Assembly: GCF_937616625.2 (NCBI RefSeq)
Contig: NC_065571.1
Coordinates: 9,302,501-9,366,500 of the forward strand
DNA from: Mercurialis annua
Lineage: Eukaryota > Streptophyta > Magnoliopsida > Malpighiales > Euphorbiaceae
Direction of reading: 5' to 3'
Length of the DNA: 64,000 nt
Below, piece by piece: positions 23,824 through 35,279 of the stretch. The stretch's first letter is position 1. Every line of letters begins with the position of its first letter. The notes under the pieces were generated by a model. The model was given only the letters and a program-made list of their open reading frames with translations. It ran no database searches and was not told the origin of the DNA. A program made the translations under genes and the position numbers.

Positions 23824-24076
23824 CAGTGGCGGAAACAGGACTCCAATTTAAAAGAGTAAATTTTTTTACGTTCGGTTATTTAAAAAAATCAAACGGCAAT
23901 AAAACACTGTAAATCTATAAATTTGCAGTTGTAAGGACGGTTAAAAGGAAACAAACTGCCCCTAACACATTATAACCGCCCCTACTAAAAAAACTCCAAC
24001 AATCTTTTTTTTTTTAATATTTTTTCAACGATGAGTGTCGGCCGACCCTCCTCAACCCTCCCTAGTTCCGCCACTG
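23824..24076. mobile_element. hAT-like MITE
   Basis: Terminal inverted repeats CAGTGGCGGAA and TTCCGCCACTG bound a 253-bp non-coding segment; the CAGTGGCGGA terminus is common in hAT-derived MITEs. The flanking octamers (CCAACTGC and CCTGCTCC) match only partly, so the expected 8-bp duplication is not proven. Confidence 0.6.
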
Positions 24077-24132
24077 CCTGCTCCTGTTAGGGCTTCGTCA
24101 ATTACAGCAGTAAAGACACAACCTCCATGTTG

Positions 24133-24326
24133 GATTTCCAATGCACCTCTTCCGGTGAAGCTCCATTACTATTATATCCATGGAAAATAGCTGCAATAGG
24201 TTTATGATCAATGAAATTAATTCTATTTTCCTTTATTTAATCAAAGCAAAGACATGAAATGATATCTTTTAATTTAACAATTCTTACCAAACATAGGATA
24301 AAGATGAGAATGAGATGAAGCTCCAT
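24133..24326 (-). pseudogene. BURP gene relic: exons 1 and 2 only
   Basis: Exon 1 (24288-24326) encodes MELHLILIFILCL with a GTAAG donor, nearly identical to BURP1 exon 1. After a TTGCAG acceptor, the exon 2 relic (about 24133-24190) reads SNGASPEEVHWKSN in the homologous frame. A net insertion of about 5 bases near its start shifts that frame relative to exon 1. Homology stops abruptly after AAATCCAA at about 24133, and no BURP exon follows. Immediately upstream of the start codon an hAT-like MITE begins at 24335. Together with the matching upstream segment at 25743-25990, this marks a tandem duplicate of BURP1 that lost its catalytic exon and was split by insertions. Confidence 0.85.
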
Positions 24327-24334
24327 AAATATTA

Positions 24335-24623
24335 TAGGGGTGTGCAAAAACCGACCGAAACTAAAAAATCGAATCAAACCGACAAATTCGGTTCGATTCA
24401 ATTTGAAAAGGTAGAATAATTTCGGTTGGTCGGTTCGGTTTGGTTTTAAGAGTAAAAAAATTTCAGTCACTTTTACACGTAAACCGAACCAAACCAAAAT
24501 AACCGACCGAACCAACAGGTTCGGTTCGTTCGGTTTAAAAAATTAATTTTTTCCAGAACTTCGGTTTTAAAAAAATCAAAAATTTTGATCGGTCGGTTCG
24601 GTGTAACCGAATACACACCCCTA
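24335..24623. mobile_element. hAT-like MITE (TAGGGGTGTGC ends)
   Basis: The termini TAGGGGTGTGCA and its complement (ACACACCCCTA) bound a 289-bp segment rich in CGGTTCGGTTTGG and its inverse, the composition of a widespread plant hAT-derived MITE. It sits 9 bp before the start codon of the BURP relic. An 8-bp duplication is not evident. Confidence 0.7.
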
Positions 24624-25043
24624 CTCCGGTACATGAAAAAACTCTGTATAGCTAAAGGAACGTATCAGATCTAATATTTATATATGAAAAAAAGTAAGGT
24701 TTAGTACTTTTGGAAAGCAAACTCTTTTGATTTTTAAAAAATTTATCCAATTTTTTTTAAAAGGTGTAAGTTTTATTTCTAATTGATCAATTCATTCGGA
24801 AGATATTCAATTTTCAAAAAAATTAATATTTTATATAACATTGAATGTATATTTAAAAAAATGAAAAGAAAAAATTATCAATTAAGATGTCACATGGTTT
24901 AAATAAATAAATTATACAAATTTAATTGATTTTTAATTAATTAATCAAATCAGAATAAATTTAAAAAGTTTAGATTAGTTAATTTAAAATAAAAAAGAGT
25001 TAATTTTTTTGTCCATTAGTAAAAAAAATAGTTATGTTTATTA

Positions 25044-25310
25044 CTCCCTCCGTTTTTATTTAGTTGTCCATTTAGTCAAATAAATTTGTCTATAATTAGT
25101 TGTCCGTTTAGAATATTAAGATAACATTAGTTATTATCTTTCAAATCTGCCCTTACTTAATAAATAACTCTATAACTCAATTTACAAAGTATTTATTATA
25201 TAGTAGGGTTATATTAGTATTTATTTCTATAATTTAAGGTAAAAAAGTCTATTTTTTTAATATGTGTTATTTTAGCTAAATGGACAACTAAATGAAATGA
25301 TGTAATTAAG
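25044..25310. mobile_element. Stowaway-like MITE with one degenerate end
   Basis: The left end CTCCCTCCGTTTTTATTTAG is a Stowaway terminus. The inner arm AGTTGTCCATTTAG is matched by CTAAATGGACAACT at about 25275-25290, after which the terminus has decayed. No coding. Confidence 0.65.
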
Positions 25311-25315
25311 AGGTT

Positions 25316-25742
25316 AGTGATAGCTTCGGTTTTTTCAAATAGTTTTGAAGATTTCATGTTATAATGACTTAGCGTAATTATGAGGGGACCTTATTGGAAA
25401 CTTTGGGAGATTCTATGGTGTTTAATGGTGTGGGAAATTTGGAAAAGTCGAAATCAAAGAGTCTTCCAGAATGAAGCATCGGTTATAGAGAAGGTGATTT
25501 TTAACTGTTTCACTAAAGCGGTTTTTTTTAGGTGCTGTAATAGAAGCTTTTGCTATTCGGGTTTGAATTTCAACAGAAATCTTTTTTTTTTATCCGAACT
25601 GATGTTTCTTTTTAGCCATTTACTATAGTCTAAGTAAGCCTCTAATATGCCAACACGTGTGTGCTACTTCTTGTGCAAAAGCTATATGTGTCGATTTTTT
25701 CCACTTCTTGTGGCTTAATATATAAATTTATTAATAAAAAAA
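25316..25742 (+). mobile_element. 5'-truncated L1 3' end
   Basis: The frame from 25380 gives WKLWEILWCLMVWEIWKSRN, then QRVFQNEASVIEKV, the C-terminal signature of plant L1 ORF2. It is followed by a 3' untranslated stretch ending TAATATATAAATTTATTAAT and an A-rich tail (about 25735-25742). Only the last 0.4 kb of the element is present. It separates the duplicated BURP upstream block from the relic. Confidence 0.78.
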
Positions 25743-25990
25743 ATTCTTGGCTATGTCATATGTCAGTAGATAGTATTCCAATCACCAGGTTACAGCTTGT
25801 GATTAGTTGACTTCAACTGTCAAGTTAAGTGGCTATGTTAGACAAAAAGTCACGACTATGGTAGACTTGATTTATGAACCTCACAAGAAAAAAAAGATAT
25901 TTTCGGTAAAGTTAATCATTAAAAATGTTAAGTGGAAAAATACCATTCCATTTGCGTTGACCGGATCACAAAGCATTAGCGGAATGATCC
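25743..25990 (-). repeat. Second copy of the BURP1 upstream block
   Basis: TATGTCATATGTCAGTAG, ACAGCTTGTGATTAGTTGAC and GTCAAGTTAAGTGGC match 23455-23540 in order and orientation. The W-box pair is kept (TTGACT 25807-25812, TGTCAA 25818-25823). This anchors the far edge of the duplicated BURP unit. Confidence 0.85.
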
Positions 25991-25999
25991 CCGGCCGCG

Positions 26000-26670
26000 C
26001 TGGTTTTTTCCTCCATACGTTCTCAAAGTGATCGAAACATATTTTCAATTTCTCTTTTTATAATTTTATATTTTTTTAATTTTAGTACATCTTTTATTTT
26101 CAGTTTAATTATAGTAATTTGTTTAAATTAAAATAAAAAAATTTAAAATGTACCCGACCTTCATATTACTTTATGTTTGATTTTTTTCATAAAAATACAA
26201 TTTGAAGCAATATAAAAGATATATTAAACTTTATTCCATTAATATGATCAAATGACTAAAATTGAAACTAACAATTGAAAAATAAATTAAAATTGAGGAT
26301 TTCAAAATATAGAGCAATAAAAAAAATAAAGTACTTTTTATGATTAAACATGTCCCATCTTTTATTTTTATGATAATTAATTTTATCATATTTGTTATTA
26401 ATAAATAGACACCTTCATTATTATTTAAAATATAATAAATTGTTTAAAGGATTAATTTCTTGTAAGGTCATCAAATATTTGACTTGATAATAAAATTGTT
26501 ATGCAAATATGTGACTTGATAATAAAATTTATGTCTAGAATTTTAATTTTAATTTGTATTAGGATTCTAATTAGTGAAGTATTTGCAAGGATAGCTTTAT
26601 TGCATTGGGAAATTAGGAAATTATAATCCAATTTGAATTAGTACTCCTAATGCTCTCACTATATAGCCTA
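26000..26670. other. AT-rich spacer, possible decayed copia LTR
   Basis: AT-rich DNA without a credible gene. The last 100 bp (CTCACTATATAGCCTACC) may belong with the copia-like remnant that continues after the solo LTR at 29063, but this is weak. Confidence 0.35.
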
Positions 26671-27319
26671 CCTTATTGTCATGATCCGAAATCTCGAGCT
26701 GAGACCGACGCTATGGAATGTGAGTGGTAATTCCAAAACCCGTAGCAAGCCCAAAACCACTATAAACTTTTTACGATCAAATCAAATAGCAATCATGCAA
26801 ACGTTTTCAGAAAGGCTTTTAAAGCAATACAGTTGCAAACATCTATTCACATTCTGAAAACTATACATAAAAACTAGGGTCTTACAATGCGATGCAACAT
26901 TAAGCATTGCCCTGTTTCGCACATCAAAAGCAAACAGTTTAAAGCGCAGTTAAACTATTCAAGTTGACAAAACATCAGAGTATAGCTAATGCATAAAATC
27001 GTTTGACAAAATCACATAAATATCTAGGACTAGACTACTGCAGCGCTATCGATTGAAACTTTCTTTGTACATACTTCTAAACAAACTTCTGAAGCAAGGA
27101 TAAAAGTCTGTCACGTCAAAAAGACAATTCACATGAAAATGTTTAAAACAACGGGGTTAGTCAAAACTGAGTGAGTTTATAGTTTACTAGTGAGTATTCT
27201 ATAAAACAAAACAATGTTATAATTCATCATTTATATGCATCCGAATATAATCCGATTGAAATCCTAATTCTTGATTCATTGTTGAATCTTTCTTGCAATC
27301 AAAACTAATAACTTAATCC

Positions 27320-27510
27320 TGATGGTAGGTTACGGGATAGTTCAACCATGTCAACCATACCATCTGCTACATCCCCGGGATAGTTCAACCATGGTGACTC
27401 GTACCATCACTTATATCTAACAATCGATAGAGTCCCATGATAGTTCAACCATGGTGACTCGTTAGATACAGGCCGCGGGATAGTTCAACCATGCTGACCT
27501 CGTATCGAAT
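27320..27510. repeat. Minisatellite GGGATAGTTCAACCATGGTG, four copies
   Basis: Four diverged copies of GATAGTTCAACCATG followed by GTGACTCGTACCATC-like sequence, spaced about 45-70 bp apart, lie inside the solo LTR. Confidence 0.75.
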
Positions 27511-28154
27511 TCACACACAACAAAAAAGTATATTGCTCGATCTTAACTAGTGATCACGTAGTTCCTATTGCCGCCCAATAGGAAAGCATGTTTCATCGGA
27601 TCTACATTGGTGTCAAGATAATGATGCGTGCATTTCATACAAAGTATTTTGATAATAAATCATGTTATGCAATTCATATAAAACATTTTGCATTTAAAAA
27701 AGCAATGCATTTTCAATACATCAAAAGTAAACATTTATAAACTCAATGCTTGCCATTCCAAAAACTTAATCACACGACTCTCGTCAAGCTCCTTGTCCGA
27801 TAGCCGATTGCCTCGCCGGATCTAGGAAATAGACAAACATAACTCGAGTAAGAATCTAACTCTATAGGCATTCTAGACTCGAGATATAAACTTATACATA
27901 ACTCGTCGATTTCTAATCACGTATAATCTCTCTTATTACTTTGGTACTTATCGATCTTCGATAACTATACGACTTAATCCTTAAACCTAAACTCTCACTC
28001 TGTATATCAAAACCCTAATCATATTAAATGTTCTAAGTCCAACTTCCACATTTTTGGAGTCTGTAAACTTCAAACACCTCAGAACACCAAGCATCAAACT
28101 TCAGATCATCGAAACGGGTCACGAATGACCCAAAATTGGTCCGGAAAGGGTCCT

Positions 28155-28312
28155 GGCATGACGTGAGAGCCTTCCTCGCGTCATGAGGGCTTCCTCACGT
28201 CGTGAGGACCTTCCTCACGTCGTGAGGACCTTCCTCACGTCGTGAGGAACCATCCTCACATCGTGAGGATGTTCCTCACTCCGTGAGGGAACACTCTCAC
28301 GTCGTGAGAAAC
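28155..28312. repeat. Palindromic minisatellite CCTCACGTCGTGAGG
   Basis: About seven units of 22-23 bp, each containing the inverted pair CCTCACG/CGTGAGG (for example CTTCCTCACGTCGTGAGGAC), run through the LTR. Every unit is itself a small hairpin. Confidence 0.8.
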
Positions 28313-29079
28313 ACGAAATCCGCCCCGACTCCGATTCCGACGTGCTAGCAACGCTTCTGCACCTATCCACCATCCAAACAACAAAAAACGTAATAAAAAC
28401 GCTTATAACAAATCGAATACGCGATAACGGTACGGTTTTGCCGTAACCTAACATTATATCCAAATATCCATCAAAATAAACCAAACAAACCTTAAAACGA
28501 CTAGCTTACCTTGATAGCCCTTCGCTCTAGGACCGTTTTGCACCGAGAATCGTCAAATTCTGACAAGAAACAGAAACCCTAAGCTTAGTCATTGTTTTGA
28601 TCGTGAAATGGTGAGTTTGGTATTTGTAACTTCATAATGAAGTTGATGAAGAAGGATATATATATAATTGTTAAAGTACACTTAGGCTCAAGCAGCTTAA
28701 TCTCGTACTTTAACTCAATTCCTTAATCAATGTCCGCGTTCAATTTTAAAACGATCTCCAAATTACACGAAACTTTACCGATAAATTCTTAAAATTATTT
28801 TACGGACGACGGCGTAAAAATTATTAGCTTGAGACCTACACTTTATTTTATATTAATTTTCTTACCTTTTTCTTAGTCCAGCTAATACCAGCTTTAACAA
28901 ATAATAATTACCAAATAAAATTATTATTCCGCGATCAACTTAATAAACTTATTCCGACTATAATTCTCAACTCAATTTCCAATTCCGACCTACTTGACCT
29001 AAATTTCACAATGTAGGACACGTGGCATGATCTAATACCTTACAAATTTATGGGTTATTACACTTATTCACCTTTTAGA

Positions 29080-29983
29080 GTATACCAAAATAGAACACAT
29101 AATGTAAACATTGATGTGAATAAGGGAAAACGGGTGTGTGTGATGTGAGGAATATAAGTTAATCTAAACCTTTTTGGGTTACTTCTTATAGAGAGTTAAA
29201 CACTTTTTGGATTTTTCTTCTAACAACATATTTACCAGAGATGTTTTCTATTTGGTGATTCTCCACCAATTTTGTACTCCTTTTGATGATTAGTGGATGA
29301 CTCGATTCTTTCGTCTGTGGATGTACGTTTTAATGCAGAACAACATAAATCTCTTGTGTTATTTATTTATTTTGTTATATTATTGTTTATTGATCAAATC
29401 TAATTAAATACCTGCCGGATGGTTTCGATTATGCTGCGCATACCAATCCGGTTATGAATCGGTTACGACAATTGGTACAACAATCAGTATCAATGTTATA
29501 ACAAGAACCCTTAAATTTAATAAAGAGTTATATTTAAAATATTCCTAGTCTAAATAGACGAATGAAACTAGCATAATATTGACAATGATTATGTTTCGCT
29601 AATCATGTATATGAGTTATTAATTCAAATCATAGCTGCTATTTGAGAAATGAAGCACTCGATGACAAATCATGAGAATATATACTAGATAAATCACTGTC
29701 ATAAGTAATTCTTATTACAGTAATATTAATATAATCCTTTAACCTTGAAATCATCATGGATTTTAACATAACTATTTCGTATTTTGACACATTCTAACAT
29801 TGTCTATAATAGGATAATAGAATAGATTGTCGTTGAATATGAAAGTAGCTAGCTATATGAGAAATGTGAATGACTATGAAGAAATTTGTCCCTCATTTAT
29901 TTGAATTAGATATATGTGGGCCGTTTGAAAAGATAGGCGGAAGGAAGTGCATGATCATACTAAATGAATTGATAAATACTTAT
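29080..29983 (+). pseudogene. Decayed copia element (LTR-like segment and integrase scrap)
   Basis: Near the end, the plus frame gives ELDICGPFEKIGGRKCMIIL, the start of a copia integrase core (normally ...HTDICGPF...GG.KYMITLIDDYSR). Upstream DNA to about 29500 looks like a copia LTR and primer-site region but is too eroded to delimit. The integrase frame is cut at 29984 by another gypsy LTR. Confidence 0.6.
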
Positions 29984-30855
29984 TGTCACAATCCAATTTC
30001 ATGGACGTTAACTAGCGCTGCGGAGTAAGAGTGTTGGCTCCAAAATCTGTGGCAAGTCTAAACATTCATAATACAATCCATACATTCATCGTGTAAAACA
30101 ACAATAGTATAACCAATTTCGGGGGCAAACGAGACTCCAACATTATACAACCATAATCACAACATCATTATCAACACTCGGCATCAACCCAAGACTCACT
30201 TACACGCATAAATATTCATACATAAAATCATTATGTCCATACAGGGACATCATACAATTTGCAAAATACGTCAAACAACCTGAGTAAACATACAACACAC
30301 AATTATGAATACTGCGGTCTAAAGTTTTAAATATTTGTTCATAAACATTACTATAAAATAACCTCTAAGAAGAAAGATTCGGAATTGACACAACGCCTAA
30401 TGATAAAACTTGAAAGTGGGGAAACAACGGGAGTCAGTTAAAATTGAGTGAGTTCATATCATTATCAACAATTGATAAGTTAAAATCATTTAAAATATTT
30501 AAAAACGTTCGTCGTTACGGATAATAATTGGATCCCTAGTCCACAATATATATACATATATAATCACAACTCGATATCATAATCCAAGCGTCGTGCCGGC
30601 GGGACGCATCTCCAACTGCTCCACGACAGTCACTTGAACAATAAACCTTGTGAGTCTCAAGAGATGAGTCTACCACCAGCGCCTTTACTATGGGTGAGAT
30701 GTATCTTCTAACCGAACCAGTAACCCATATACAAATATCATCAATGATCATAACCGGTGCACACGTAGTTCTAATGACGCCAATTAGGTAACACATTCGA
30801 ACCAATCCATAATTGTGTTTAAAAACAGTTTTAAAATCATTCATATAGTATATGA

Positions 30856-30941
<86 letters not shown>

Positions 30942-32115
30942 TTACTTAATACAAGTAAATAATAATATAAACTCACAACACGGGATCAATAATCCCAAAC
31001 TCTGCCATGCTTCGTAAGCCATGATCTAGGTCTGTTGCTCGAGTAGTAAACGGGTCTAAGGAACTAACATAAATTGATATAAAATTTTAAATAATGAGCC
31101 CTACTAGATGATTTTAGATACGACTCAAGGCAACAACATAATACAATCAATCAACAATAAGTAGACACATCAACACTTAACCAATTAACTAAATCATAAT
31201 CAACAAATCGATACATACCACCAATCAAGCATCCTGGTTTTGATTGTTCTCCAAGGTTTTAAAATCAATTTGCGGAAATCTTCTTTTCATTTCAAATGGT
31301 TATTATCCAAACATGATTCTCATATTTATATAAAAACCAATTTGGCCGAGTTCTCACAACTCCAAAGCCTAACCAACAATTTGGGAGACTTAAGTTAATC
31401 CCATAATAACCATGAACATCATATATATACAATAAATACATTTAAAACATAATTCCAATATCTCATTTGTAAACTAAGGGAGAACAACCTAACCCGAGCA
31501 TGAAACCATCATAAAATGAACTAACACATTTCAAAGGCTGAAATACAATCCAAAATCATGCCAAGACGCTCAATTCAAACCATAACACATTAAAATTCAA
31601 AAAACCCAACACAATTTAGAAAGCCTAAGCCAATTCACACAATTCATAATATGGTTGGTAACCAAAATAAAATTTCACAATGTCCAAGACACGATATCAA
31701 CAAATATGGAAAATGGATAAATTAGCATGTGGATATATCAATTAAGTATAAAAAACACATATACTTTCACTCTCTACACATTTTCACAAAATCCAAACCC
31801 ACAAACTCATAATCAAATAGTAAGAGTTACAATTGGTTATATCTTGAAGATCTACATGTCAATTCAAGTGGGTTTGAAAGAAAAAGTGGAATTGATTACC
31901 AATAAACTTTCAAAACTTGAAGTTAAAGTTAAACCCAACACCCCAATCACCAAATTCAACTAAAATCTTTTTTTAAGAAGTGTTAACTTAAATTGTTTGA
32001 GTGTTTTAAGGTTTATATCACAAAAAATGTCAAGAATTAATGTGGGGGACGAGTTGGGGACTAGAAAAGTGAGAAAAATCTGGTTTTAGGGTTTTCTCTC
32101 GCCACACACACAAAA
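29984..32115 (-). mobile_element. Truncated gypsy LTR related to 26677-29062
   Basis: It starts TGTCACAATCCAATTTCATG inside a copia integrase scrap and shares blocks with the solo LTR at 26677 in the same order (for example AACAACGGG followed by GAGTGAGTTTATA-like sequence). A TATATAATG motif near 32116 reads on the minus strand. The outer (U3) end expected after the TATA region is absent; unrelated retroposon sequence follows. Confidence 0.6.
30861..30939. repeat. (TA)n microsatellite, about 39 units
   Basis: An uninterrupted alternating AT run. Reading frames through it encode only Tyr-Ile repeats and are not genes. Confidence 0.97.
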
Positions 32116-32129
32116 CAGTCCATATATAA

Positions 32130-32497
32130 TGTTTATTTTGTGTATGGCAGAACCTCCAGCCGGGTCTCACCTAGAAATCTGGTTGTAGGTCTTGTTGAAT
32201 CTGTTAATCTGGGAGTTATGAACATCCAACTCCTCATCCTCCAATTCACAAATAGGTTATCTAAGATCGCCGAAGACAAATATAAGTGAACCAATAATAT
32301 AAAGGATAAGGATATCAATATCCATGAAGCTGAAACCCCTGATATTAACCATTGTGTTGGTAATAGTTAGAGTATGAAGCCCCTTATGGAAGTTTGGTTT
32401 CTTGGCTGGTTCAAGATTTTCAAGAATATTTCTTTTCTATGCCTGTGTTTTTATATCTTGTTTTAATATGCCTCTTTCTCTTGTAACAAAAAAAAAA
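32130..32497 (+). mobile_element. Retroposed fragment with poly(A) tail (probable LINE 3' end)
   Basis: Sequence unlike its neighbours ends in CTCTTGTAACAAAAAAAAAA at 32480-32497. Before the tail, TTATATCTTGTTTTAATATG resembles plant L1 3' ends. No clear protein motif or clean target duplication was found, so the donor is uncertain. Confidence 0.5.
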
Positions 32498-32584
32498 TAT
32501 GTTTAGGCAAAACTCTTTTTTCATATAATTTAATTAGTCTTGTAAAAAGATTTACCTCACACCGTCTATTCTCTCCTTTTCGAA

Positions 32585-32800
32585 ATTTTTTTAGGTAGAT
32601 TCAGTCTACCTTGTCATTCATAAACTAACCTATCATATTATAACACGTCATTAAAATAGTAGTATTATCGTAATTTTGGTTGTTACTTTTTTGTATTTTT
32701 AATAGTGATATTACGATAATACCACTATTTTAATGACTTGTTATAATATGATAGGTTTAAGTCTATCAAAAAAATTCTCCTCTTTTTCACAACCATTGAT
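32585..32800. mobile_element. Foldback MITE
   Basis: Arms of about 48 bp starting at 32626 (AACCTATCATATTATAACAC) are repeated inverted up to 32757; weaker complementarity around AATTTTTTTAGGTAGA extends outward. A short AT-rich loop separates the arms. No coding. Confidence 0.65.
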
Positions 32801-33229
32801 TGAAATGATCATATATATTTTTTTTTTGAGAGAACGATCATATATTTCTTATTTTAACCAATTACGTGCCCTATTTCATACCACATTTTTGTTTGAATCA
32901 TTCCAAATTTTAAGAGACTTATTACTATTCATATTTTTATGACATATGCTATCTATAATTATGTTCTTAATTCATTCAACAACTTTTTATACAAAAACTT
33001 AGGGCGTTTATTAAAGAATAAAGAATTCTTTAAAAAGTATTTCAAAAATAAAAATTCTAATTAAGCATATTGATTCAAATAAGTGTTAAGAAATTTTGTA
33101 CTTTTAAATAAAATTATAATTGGAGTTGCATAAATTAATAAATAAGAGTTCTTTCTAATTTTTCTTTTTTCAGATCTATTTGAATAATTTAAATATTAAA
33201 TGGTTCATGCAAAACACTTAATTAGTGCT

Positions 33230-34013
33230 GGAACTATCAATTCACCCTTAACTTGGCACGAAATATCAAAAGAGTCATTTCTACCGTTTTTGGATCAAAC
33301 AGACCCGCAACTTGCGTTTTTCGGTCAACTCAGCCCTTTTTTTTCCTCCCCCACTCTCAACTCCGTGTTTGAAAAACACTCTCTTGGTTTAAAGTCTATA
33401 TTAGTCCTTATCATTTAAAAAAATTACAAAATTAACACCTAAGTATTAATTTAACACCAAAAATTAAAAAAATATTTTATTTTATTTTATGAGGAGGCTC
33501 CTCTGGAGGAGCACTGCTCCTCCGGCGAGGAGCAGCCCTGCTCCTCGCCTGAGGAGCTGTTGCTCCTCGTTGAGAAGCAAATTTGCTCCTCGCCTGAGGA
33601 GCACTGCTACTCAACGAGGAGCTGGTGCTCCTCGTCGGAGGAGCAGTGGAGCAGACCCTCATCTAGGTCTGCTCTTCTTCGTGAACAGCAGACCTAGATG
33701 GGTCTGCTCCGCCAATGGAAAAAAAATTAAAAAAATTTCAGTTTAAAAAAAATCCGGTGAAATTTGAGCGGTTTTCGGTGGGTAGGGTGGTTTCCGGTGG
33801 ATGCGGTGGTTTCCGGTGGAATTTGAGCGGTTTCCGGTGTGAGTGGAGGGTTAAATTGATCTGGTTTTACATAGTTTAAGGGTGGTGATAACCCACTCTC
33901 TTTGGATTTTTTGATAAAAAAACGCAAGTTGCGGGTTAGTTTGACCCCCAAACGGCAGAAATGACTTTTTTGATATTCGTGCCAAATTGAGGGGGTGAAT
34001 TGATCCTTTGTTC
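33230..34013. mobile_element. Foldback DNA transposon with GAGGAGCA palindromic core
   Basis: The arms share ATCAATTCACCC, TTGGCACGAA, TCAAAAGAGTCATTTCTACC and GACCCGCAACTTGCGTTTTT in inverted order. Flanks are ATTAGTGCT (33221-33229) and ATTAGTGCA (34014-34022), an 8-9 bp duplication, so Mutator-like or hAT-like. The core (about 33488-33715) is built from GAGGAGCA and TGCTCCTC hairpin units, strikingly like the core of the element at 9978-10939. Reading frames in the core are compositional artefacts. Confidence 0.78.
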
Positions 34014-34022
34014 ATTAGTGCA

Positions 34023-35230
34023 GGCAGTCCCAACTCTACCTTTATCAGTTCAACGCGGGAATTGTCATTCCAATATTTCTTTAAGGTCTAACGTGAGGAA
34101 TGTCATTCCAATATTCCAACATTTTGTTGATTTATTGGAAATCTATTTAAATTTTTATAAAATTTATAAATCTATTACAATTGAATAAATTTATTGAAAA
34201 ATATTAAATTAAAAAATTATTTTATTATATCTACATGAAAATGGAATGCCACTTATTTAAAAAAATGAAAAAGAATTGTCAATTGAAATATTATATGATT
34301 TGAAGAAATTAATTTTAGTAAAATTTAAATCTACTTTAAAAAATTAATTAGATTTTTTATCAAATTGGCCAAATTAGGTTATATTTATAACTTTTAAAAG
34401 TTTGAATAGATTCATAAAAAATCTAACGGTATTAAAAAGACAAAACTTTTTAACTTTTTAATTTTTTAAAAATATATTCAAATCTTTTAAAAGTTGTAAA
34501 TCTATCCCGATTAGTCAATTCGTAGGAACCTATTAAAATTTTCAAAATTTATTTGATAATTTATAAAATTAATTTTCCGAAAAATGTGACATCCCTATTA
34601 TTAACAATCATTTTTCTTATCAATTGTTTTTAAAAAAAATAACATGATCAATAAATATTGTGAATATAATTAATCAATTTTAAAAATGGATAGAGTTACA
34701 ACGAATATGCTAAATTTGGATAGATTTACGAGTTTTAAAAATTTTGAATGTATTTTTAAAATGTTGAAAAAGTTTTTTTTTGGCACCATTAGACTTTTAT
34801 TAAAAGTCGAAAAGGTGTAGATAAATTAATTTTAAAAATATTATTTCAGTTTTAAAAAATAATGATAAATTTATAATTTAAAAAAAATTGGATATAATTT
34901 TAAAAAATTAAAAAGATTCAGGTTAAGTAATTTAAAAAAAATTAAACAATTGAATAAATTACAGTGAATAAATTCCACTAATTGGTCAAATTCAAAATAA
35001 ATTTATAATTTTGAAAAATGTACAGTGGTTAGATTTTTAAAAAGCCGAAAAGGCGTTATTTTTTGACCATTAATCCTTTTAAACTTGCAGTCAATGGCAA
35101 TACTTTTTTTCCACGTAATTTAATATCTGCTTTATAGAAAATTAGACTAAATTCATAATAATTATTGTCAAAATAATTGATGAGAAACACGCGCTGACTA
35201 TGGAATATAAATTAAATTATATGTTTACAT
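34023..35230. other. AT-rich intergenic DNA upstream of BURP2
   Basis: Contains a small direct repeat (GAATGTCATTCCAATATT-like, 34060-34120) and otherwise unstructured AT-rich sequence. A TATATATAA motif near 35235 may be the BURP2 TATA box, about 45 bp before the start codon. Confidence 0.5.
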
Positions 35231-35279
35231 GTTTATATATAATCTCCATCTCATTATATTACAACCCTATTTAGCCAGT

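Larger units (their letters stand above)
26677..29062 (-). mobile_element. Solo LTR of a gypsy (Tekay/Del-like) retrotransposon
   Basis: The segment begins TGTCATGATCCGAAATC, ends GGGTTATTACA, and is flanked by a perfect 5-bp duplication, CTTAT (26672-26676 and 29063-29067). In minus orientation it starts TGTAATAACCC, the form seen in chromovirus LTRs. A TATATATATA motif near 28660 is placed for minus-strand transcription. No gag or pol lies between the ends. The interior holds two minisatellites (27320-27510 and 28155-28312). Confidence 0.82.

Noticed and set aside
25807..26031. 74-residue frame after the W-box pair
   Set aside because: It overlaps a duplicated promoter block, is not open in the paralogous copy, and has no domain.
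27320..28312. CRISPR-like spaced repeats
   Set aside because: Units are diverged, irregularly spaced, inside a plant LTR, with no cas genes; this is a eukaryotic minisatellite.
30536..30976. 146-residue frame with Tyr-Ile repeats
   Set aside because: Produced by the (TA)n microsatellite inside an LTR.
33477..33746. Ala/Pro/Ser-rich frames in the GAGGAGCA core
   Set aside because: They arise from the hairpin minisatellite of a foldback transposon and occur on both strands.
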